Below, in pieces: positions 8,352 through 13,652 of a stretch of DNA of 31,032 bases (positions are counted from its first letter, which is position 1; each line of letters starts with the position of its first letter). The notes below the pieces were generated by a model that saw nothing but the letters and a program-made list of their open reading frames with translations, made no database searches and was not told the DNA's origin. Source of the DNA: Myxococcota bacterium (GTDB lineage: Bacteria > Myxococcota_A > UBA9160 > PR03); the NCBI GenBank assembly GCA_030066475.1, contig JASJBO010000107.1, positions 1-31,032 of the forward strand, read 5' to 3'. The position numbers and the translations under genes are program-made.

Positions 8352-10148
8352 ATGGCGGATGGCGACGGCGGACTGGGAAGCGCAGAGCAGACGCCGGACG
8401 AGGGTTCGGTGCGGGTGCTGCTGGTCGGCGACAACGCCGGCGACGCCGCCCTGATCCGCGCGCTGCTCGAGGGCATCGAGACCACCACCTTCGAGCTGAG
8501 CCACGCCCACGCGCTGGCCCAGGCGCTCGAGGCGCTCGAGCGCAACGAGGTCGACGTGCTGCTGATGCACGTCGGCGACGGGGGCCCGCGAGCGCTGGCG
8601 GCGGTGAGCCAGGCGCGCGTGCGCTCGCCGCTGGTGCCGATCGTGGTGCTGGCCGACAGCGACGACGACGAGCTGGCCACCAAGGCCGTCGAGGCGGGCG
8701 CGCGCGGCTACCTGGTGATGTGCGCGATCAGCCCCGGGATGCTGGCCTGGAGCCTCCAGCACGCGCTGCGCAACCAGCGCATGTTCCTCGAGCTGAACAT
8801 CGCGCGCGAGCGGGCGCGCCAGCTCGCCACCTTCGACCAGCTCACCGGCCTCGCCAACCGCTCGCTGTTCACCGACCGGCTCGAGCAGGCCGTGGCGACC
8901 GCGCGCCGCAACCGCAGCAGGCTCGCCGTGCTGTTCATCGACCTCGACCAGTTCAAGGTGATCAACGACACGCTCGGACACACCGCGGGCGACGCGCTGC
9001 TGCGCTCGGCGGCCCAGCGCATCGGCGCGTGCCTGCGCAGCAGCGACACCGGCGCGCGCCTGGGCGGCGACGAGTTCGCCGTGCTGCTCACCAACCAGCA
9101 GGACGAGCGCGACGCCACCAGCGTCGCCGAGAAGCTGCTGCAGGCGCTGCGCAAGCCGGTGCGGCTGCGCGACGGCGACCACCTGATCACCGCCAGCGTC
9201 GGCATCGCCTGCTTCCCCGGCGACGCCGGCGGCGCCCCGGAGCTGCTCAAGCACGCCGACACGGCGATGTATCACGCCAAGGGCGAGGGCCGCGACCGCT
9301 ACGCCTTCTTCGCCGAGGGCATGCGCTCGGACGCCGTCGAGCGCGCCGCGCTCGAGGGCCAGCTGCGCAGCGCGCTCGAGGGCGGCGAGCTCGTGCTCCA
9401 CTACCAGCCGGTGGTGGACGCCGCGCGCGGCACCCTGATCGGCGCCGAGGCGCTGCTGCGCTGGCAGCACCCGGAGCTGGGCGTGGTGCTCCCGGGCGAG
9501 TTCCTGCGCCTGGCCGAGGACTCGCGCCTGATCGTCCCGATCGGCGACTGGGTGCTGCGCACGGCGTGCGCCCAGGCCGTGCAGTGGCAGGACGAGGGCC
9601 GCGAGGGCTTCCGCATGGCGGTGAACGTCTCGCCCCAGCAGTTCCAGCCCGAGGAGTTCGTGGGCAACGTCAAGGCCGCGCTCGACGAGACCGGCCTGCG
9701 CGCCGAGTCGCTCGAGCTCGAGCTGACCGAGCGCAGCCTGCTGCACGACAGCCGCCGCACCCTGTCGCAGTTCGCGATCCTCAAGCGCCTCGGCGTACGC
9801 CTCTCGATCGACGACTTCGGCACCGGCTACTCGGCGCTGGCGTACCTGAAGCAGCTCCCGGTGGACGTGCTCAAGATCGACCAGTCCTTCGTGCGGGCGC
9901 TCACGACCGACCCGGCCGACGCCACGATCACCTCGACGATCGTGCAGATGGCGCGCGCGCTGAACCTGGCCACGATCGGCGAGGGCGTGGAGACGGTCGA
10001 GCAGATGCAGCTGCTCGCCTCGTACGGCTGCAACCGCATGCAGGGCCACCTGTTCGCCGAGGCGCTCCCGGCCCGCGAGTTCGAGAACCTGCTCGACGCC
10101 CCGCCCTACTGGTGGATGCGCGGGCCGGGCGAAGCCCTCGCCGGCTAG
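8352..10148 (+). CDS. pseudo-receiver-GGDEF-EAL cyclic-di-GMP enzyme
   Basis: The 598-residue product has three domains: a receiver-like domain (about 20-135), a GGDEF diguanylate cyclase domain (about 155-320) and an EAL phosphodiesterase domain (about 330-585). The GGDEF motif is intact (238-242), preceded five residues earlier by an inhibitory-site RSSD (229-232). EAL is intact (366-368), with VNVSPQQF, ELTERSL, DDFGTGYS, LKIDQSFV and GEGVETVEQ all present, so both activities look possible. The receiver is degenerate: the phospho-acceptor strand reads VDVLLMHVGDG with no Asp at the usual place (His73/Met72), the conserved Thr is Ala101 and the Lys is Met123, so classical phosphorylation is unlikely. 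The ATG at 8352 has no clear ribosome site; a GTG at about residue 20 is an alternative. Copy 2 of the dispersed element follows the stop. Confidence 0.93.
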   Translation: MADGDGGLGSAEQTPDEGSVRVLLVGDNAGDAALIRALLEGIETTTFELSHAHALAQALEALERNEVDVLLMHVGDGGPRALAAVSQARVRSPLVPIVVLADSDDDELATKAVEAGARGYLVMCAISPGMLAWSLQHALRNQRMFLELNIARERARQLATFDQLTGLANRSLFTDRLEQAVATARRNRSRLAVLFIDLDQFKVINDTLGHTAGDALLRSAAQRIGACLRSSDTGARLGGDEFAVLLTNQQDERDATSVAEKLLQALRKPVRLRDGDHLITASVGIACFPGDAGGAPELLKHADTAMYHAKGEGRDRYAFFAEGMRSDAVERAALEGQLRSALEGGELVLHYQPVVDAARGTLIGAEALLRWQHPELGVVLPGEFLRLAEDSRLIVPIGDWVLRTACAQAVQWQDEGREGFRMAVNVSPQQFQPEEFVGNVKAALDETGLRAESLELELTERSLLHDSRRTLSQFAILKRLGVRLSIDDFGTGYSALAYLKQLPVDVLKIDQSFVRALTTDPADATITSTIVQMARALNLATIGEGVETVEQMQLLASYGCNRMQGHLFAEALPAREFENLLDAPPYWWMRGPGEALAG

Positions 10149-10230
10149 CCGGTGGACTTCGCTCGGCTTCGCCTCGCTGCGCGCGCCCTCCGGGCGCTTG
10201 CAGGGGGCTTCTGCCGCGCAGACTCCTAGG
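10149..10230 (+). repeat. dispersed 3' element, copy 2 (best-formed)
   Basis: This copy starts at the base after the TAG of the GGDEF-EAL gene (CCGGTGGACTTCGCTCGG). It contains CTGCGCG, the hairpin CGCCC-TCC-GGGCG, a second hairpin GCAG-GGGGCTT-CTGC and then CGCGCAG, which pairs with CTGCGCG to close a three-way junction. It ends in CCTAGG (10225-10230), and a second CCTAGG follows at 10235-10240. The TAG stop of the convergent small membrane gene is read from the first CCTAGG. Confidence 0.9.
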
Positions 10231-10510
10231 AAGTCCTAGGTCCCAGGGCAGCCCACAGCGCGAACGCCACCGCGTAGATCACCAGGAAGACGCGCAGCAG
10301 CCTGCCCTGGCCGGTGATCGACTCGTCGTCGAGCGCCTCGTACTCGGCGCGCAGCAGGAAGCGGTAGAAGGCGAGCCGGAACAGCGGGGAGCCGGACTCG
10401 ACCACCCGGGCGTACACCTCGCCGTGGTCTTCCTGGAGCTGCGCCGCGAAGCGCGAGGCCAGGTAGAGCCAGTAGCCCATGCCGAGCAGCAGCAGCCACA
10501 GGACCGTCAC
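10226..10510 (-). CDS. small two-helix membrane protein, UspB-like
   Basis: The product has 94 residues with an N-terminal hydrophobic helix (about 2-17, VLWLLLLGMGYWLYLA), a charged middle (SPLFRLAFYRFLLRAEYEAL) and a C-terminal hydrophobic helix (about 73-90). This layout and the pattern L-x-x-Y-x-x-x-x-x-x-Y-x-x-x-D-D resemble universal stress protein B of enterobacteria, a membrane protein of unclear role; the likeness is from memory and is only suggestive. The GTG at 10510 has a GGAGG site 7 nt upstream. The gene starts 23 nt after the methyltransferase-like gene, and its stop codon lies inside the terminal CCTAGG of repeat copy 2. Confidence 0.72.
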   Translation of the reverse strand: MTVLWLLLLGMGYWLYLASRFAAQLQEDHGEVYARVVESGSPLFRLAFYRFLLRAEYEALDDESITGQGRLLRVFLVIYAVAFALWAALGPRTS

Positions 10511-10533
10511 GCGGTGCCCTCCGTCGGCGCAGT

Positions 10534-11040
10534 CTAACGCCCGCCCTCGTAGGGCCGCCGACGCGGGACCCAGCGTGGCACGGCGCGCTTGTAGCGCCGG
10601 TAGTCCTCGCCGAAGCGGCGCTCGAGGCCCGGCTCCTCGACCAGCGGCATGTAGAGCGCGTTGCCGAGGAAGAAGAACGCGCACCACAGCCCGAGCGCCG
10701 GCGAGCGGAACAGCAGGCTCTCGCCGAGCAGGTTGAGCACGACGCCGCTGATCATGGGGTTGCGCACGTGGCGATAGACGCCGACCACGACGAGCTTCCG
10801 GGTGGGATCCCACGGGGCCAGCGTCCCTTCGCCCAGGCGGTCGAAGTTGCGGATGGTCTGGACCATCAGCGCGAGTCCGCCGGCGAAGCAGGCGAGCGCG
10901 AGCCAGAGCGCGGGCTCGCGCGGGTCGGGCCCCGCCCACGCCCAGCGGCCCTTGCGGGTGAGCCACAGCAGCAGCGCCGGGATCACGACCAGGACGTTCA
11001 CGGGGAGCAACCCGACCGCGCGCCACGCCTTCGGCTTCAC
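10534..11040 (-). CDS. membrane methyltransferase of the ICMT/PEMT type
   Basis: The 168-residue product has four to five hydrophobic segments and the C-terminal signature of isoprenylcysteine carboxyl methyltransferase/phospholipid methyltransferase-like proteins: GVYRHVRNPMISGVVLNLLG (about 90-109) and EEPGLERRFGEDYRRYKRAV. In that family the RHxRNP segment and the double Glu form the SAM-binding region at the membrane face. Bacterial members are mostly uncharacterised, and substrates may be lipids, isoprenoids or small thiols. The start is a GTG at 11040 with GGGAGGAG just upstream. It diverges from the PEP-CTERM-like gene across 75 bp holding three phased CTGACC repeats. Confidence 0.83.
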   Translation of the reverse strand: MKPKAWRAVGLLPVNVLVVIPALLLWLTRKGRWAWAGPDPREPALWLALACFAGGLALMVQTIRNFDRLGEGTLAPWDPTRKLVVVGVYRHVRNPMISGVVLNLLGESLLFRSPALGLWCAFFFLGNALYMPLVEEPGLERRFGEDYRRYKRAVPRWVPRRRPYEGGR

Positions 11041-11049
11041 GGCTCCTCC

Positions 11050-11077
11050 CTGACCATTCGCTGACCACTGCCTGACC
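11050..11077. promoter_or_regulatory. three CTGACC direct repeats with 11-bp period
   Basis: CTGACC occurs at 11050-11055, 11061-11066 and 11072-11077, exactly one helical turn apart, in the 75-bp gap between divergent genes and directly upstream of the likely -35 area of the plus-strand gene. The arrangement is typical of an array bound on one DNA face by a regulator, but no regulator can be named. Confidence 0.45.
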
Positions 11078-11103
11078 GCGGTCCTTCCCGCCCCGACTGG
11101 GTG

Positions 11104-11109
11104 TAGGAT
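11104..11109 (+). promoter_or_regulatory. -10 hexamer TAGGAT placed for a leaderless transcript
   Basis: TAGGAT ends 6 nt before the ATG at 11116. Transcription starting about 7 nt downstream of a -10 element would begin at the A of the start codon. No Shine-Dalgarno sequence precedes the gene. The same spacing is found before feoA and the serine hydrolase gene. Confidence 0.5.
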
Positions 11110-11115
11110 GACCTC

Positions 11116-11892
11116 ATGAGAGCCGGAACGCTCGCTTTGGGACTGATGCTGGGGATCGCGGCCCTCCCCGGTGGCGCCGCAGCCCAGACGACGATCGTGG
11201 TGCCGATGGCGTACGAGAACGCCGAGGCCCCCGGAGACAACGCGGCGCCCTTCTTCCTCGGCGCGCTCGTCCAGAGCGACAACTGGCGCTATCAGCAGAT
11301 CTACCCGGCCTTCGAGTTCAGCGCCCTGCTGGACCCGGTGTGGATCCACGAGATCGCCTTCCGGGTGGACGGGGACAGCGGCAGTGCCTTCCTCCAGCAG
11401 ATCCCCGACATCGAGATGCGCCTGTCGACCGCGATCGGGCTGGGCACCACCTTCGATCTCAACGTGGGGCCCGACGAGACGGTGGTGCTGTCGAGGGGGC
11501 CGCTCACGATCGGCAGCGCGAACTCCGGCCCGATGGGCGGCCCCAAGGACTGGGAGGTCAGGATTCCGTTCGACGCGCCGTTCTTCTACGACCGGACGCA
11601 GGGCTCGCTGCTGCTCGACATCTGGATCTACGAGGGGAGCACCGACGTGCCCCCGACCGGACTCGACACCGAGAACGGGACGATGTCGCGCACCCTGTGC
11701 GCAAGCGTCATGTGCACCGTGAACGATGCGACGGGCGGCATGGACTCGCTCGGCGCCATCACGCGCTTCACGCTGCCCGAGCCGGACGGGGCGACCGCCC
11801 GGCTCTGCGGTCTGCTGACCCTGGCCGGCGTCGCGGCTCGGAGTCTGCGCGGCGGAGACCCCTTGCAAGCGCCCGAAGGGCGCGCGCAGTGA
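11116..11892 (+). CDS. secreted protein with PEP-CTERM-like tail
   Basis: The 258-residue product begins with a signal peptide (MRAGTLALGLMLGIAALPGGAAAQ, cleavage near residue 24). Its body is rich in beta-type sequence and is not recognised. Near the C-terminus, FTLPEPDGATARLCGLL is followed by a short hydrophobic stretch and an Arg-containing tail, the plan of a PEP-CTERM sorting signal processed by exosortase; no exosortase is in the window. Codons from about Arg242 to the stop lie within the inverted copy 4 of the dispersed element, so the final 17 residues are element-derived and extend past the usual Arg-rich end. Two cysteines (CASVMC) may form a disulphide. It diverges from the methyltransferase-like gene. 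Confidence 0.8.
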   Translation: MRAGTLALGLMLGIAALPGGAAAQTTIVVPMAYENAEAPGDNAAPFFLGALVQSDNWRYQQIYPAFEFSALLDPVWIHEIAFRVDGDSGSAFLQQIPDIEMRLSTAIGLGTTFDLNVGPDETVVLSRGPLTIGSANSGPMGGPKDWEVRIPFDAPFFYDRTQGSLLLDIWIYEGSTDVPPTGLDTENGTMSRTLCASVMCTVNDATGGMDSLGAITRFTLPEPDGATARLCGLLTLAGVAARSLRGGDPLQAPEGRAQ

Positions 11893-11917
11893 GGCGAAGC
11901 CGAACGAAGTCCACCAG
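11840..11917 (-). repeat. dispersed 3' element, copy 4 (inverted)
   Basis: Read on the minus strand, this copy begins at the base after the TAG of the acyl-CoA dehydrogenase-like gene (CTGGTGGACTTCGTTCGG). It keeps the hairpin GCGCCC-TTC-GGGCGC and the outer stem CTGCGCG/CGCGCAG. The second small hairpin is weak, and the terminal CCTAGG has decayed to CCGAGC. On the opposite strand it encodes the last 17 codons and the stop of the PEP-CTERM-like gene. Confidence 0.88.
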
Positions 11918-13612
11918 CTATGGATTCATCTCGTACGCGCCCGCCAGCGGCAGCACCTGCTCCTGGTAGACGCGCGTGTAGCGGGCCTCGTCGCTCACCG
12001 GCCGCCGCAGCATGCGCAGGCAGTGCTCGGCCTGCTCGGGGGTGGTGGCCGGCTTGCTGTGCAGCCCGAGCGCGAACTTCGAGAAGTCGCGCACCAGCAC
12101 GTCGAAGATCTGGTCGACCAGGTCGCGGTCGATCGCATAGATCTCGGCGTTCTCGAGCACGAGCTGCGCGTACACCACGAGCGTGAAGATCTCGCCCACC
12201 GCCAGCAGGAAGTCGGTGTCGCGGCTCTGCTCGGCGCCCGGCGTCGCGCTCGCCAGCATCTCCACGAACACGGCGATCTGCTCCTCGAAGCGGTTCACGT
12301 TGGGCAGGTCGAAGCGGTCGAAGACGGGCCGGAAGTCGTGGAAGCGGATCTGGCCGAGCCCGCGCGTGGGCCCCTGATCGAACAGGAAGTCGTCGTTGGC
12401 GGCGTCGTCGCGGCGCGGGATCTCCGGGCACTCGGCCGCGTTGAAGAAGTAGTTGGCCATGAACTTCACGATCAGCGCGATGTTCACGTGCACGGTGCCC
12501 TCGAGCTTGGGCAGCGCGCGGATGTCGCGCGTCGCCATGTCGAAGTACATGTCCTCTTCGAAGCCCTTGGCCGCGATCACGTCCCAGAGGTGGTTGATCA
12601 CGTCCTCGCCCTGGGTCGTGACCTTCATCTTGACCACGGGGTTGTAGAGCAGGTAGCGGCGGTCGTCGCGCGAGGCCGAGCGCATGTAGTCGGCCGCCCG
12701 CAGCGCCACCAGCTTCATCGCCACCAGCCGCGCGTAGGCGTCGGTGAACAGCTGCTTCACGTGCGGGAAGTCGGTCACCGCCATCCCGTACAGGCGCCGT
12801 CCGGCGGCGTGGGTGACGGCCTCGTACATCGCGTGCGTCGAGATGCCGATCGAGGCCCAGCCCAGGTTGAACTTGCCGATGTTCACCGTGTTGAGCGCGG
12901 CATTCCAGGCCTCGGGCCCGCGCTGGAGGATGTCGTCCTCGCTGACCGGGTAGTCGTGCAGCGCGTAGTGCGATACGAACGACTGGCTGTGGATCACGTT
13001 CTTCTTGCACTCGTAGGCCGGGTGCTGCGAATCGACCGCGAAGAACACGTAATCCTCGGTGCCCTCGATCTTGCCGAAGGTCGAGACCATGCGGGCGCGG
13101 TTGCCGTTGCCGATGTAGTACTTCTCGCCGCGCGCCAGCCAGCTGCCGTCGTCCTGCGGCACCAGCACCACCTCGCTCGAGTAGAGGTCCGCGCCGTGCG
13201 CGCGCTCGGACAGCCCGAAGGCGAAGATCCCGCCCTCGCGCAGCAGCCGCGCGGCGCGCGCCTTGGCCTTCTCGTTGGGACTCATCCAGATCGGGCCGAG
13301 CCCGAGCACCGACACCTGCCAGGTGTACCAGTACTGGAGCCCGTAGAAGCCCAGGATCTCGGCGAACTCGCAGATCCGCCAGGTGTCCCAGCGCGCGTCC
13401 TCGTCGCCGTAGCCCGGATTCAGGATCGTGGCGAACAGGCCTTCCTTGCGCTGGAACTCCAGGAAGTCGTCGTACCAGACGGCGGCGTGGTCGTCGTCCT
13501 TGAGCCGGCGCTTGCCCTTGGTCTCGAAGAACTCGACGGTCTTGCGCATCAGCTCGCGCGAGCGCTCGTCGGGGTAGGGGCGGTCGAGCCGGCGGGGGTC
13601 GAGCAGGATCAC
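11918..13612 (-). CDS. acyl-CoA dehydrogenase family protein with C-terminal extension
   Basis: The 564-residue product has an acyl-CoA dehydrogenase core. The flavin/substrate segment is IFAFGLSERAHGADLYSSEV (about 129-148), and the likely catalytic base is Glu371 in PKLEGTVHVN, matching the E-G-T motif of the family. The core ends near 395 and is followed by about 165 residues, longer than classical dehydrogenases of about 390 and closer in size to acyl-CoA oxidase-like or other long members. The substrate is unknown. The start is a GTG at 13612 preceded by AAGGGAG; it lies 40 nt after the adhE stop on the same strand, so the two are probably cotranscribed. Repeat copy 4 follows the stop. 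Confidence 0.88.
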   Translation of the reverse strand: MILLDPRRLDRPYPDERSRELMRKTVEFFETKGKRRLKDDDHAAVWYDDFLEFQRKEGLFATILNPGYGDEDARWDTWRICEFAEILGFYGLQYWYTWQVSVLGLGPIWMSPNEKAKARAARLLREGGIFAFGLSERAHGADLYSSEVVLVPQDDGSWLARGEKYYIGNGNRARMVSTFGKIEGTEDYVFFAVDSQHPAYECKKNVIHSQSFVSHYALHDYPVSEDDILQRGPEAWNAALNTVNIGKFNLGWASIGISTHAMYEAVTHAAGRRLYGMAVTDFPHVKQLFTDAYARLVAMKLVALRAADYMRSASRDDRRYLLYNPVVKMKVTTQGEDVINHLWDVIAAKGFEEDMYFDMATRDIRALPKLEGTVHVNIALIVKFMANYFFNAAECPEIPRRDDAANDDFLFDQGPTRGLGQIRFHDFRPVFDRFDLPNVNRFEEQIAVFVEMLASATPGAEQSRDTDFLLAVGEIFTLVVYAQLVLENAEIYAIDRDLVDQIFDVLVRDFSKFALGLHSKPATTPEQAEHCLRMLRRPVSDEARYTRVYQEQVLPLAGAYEMNP

Positions 13613-13652
13613 GGGGGCTCCCTTCGGGTCGGAGGTACCCCGGGATGGTAGG

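Noticed and set aside
6480..10049. Long minus-strand open frame opposite the acyl-CoA dehydrogenase and GGDEF-EAL genes
   Set aside because: The translation is repetitive and rich in His, Arg and Gln with no domain. The plus strand carries two clear families over the same bases.
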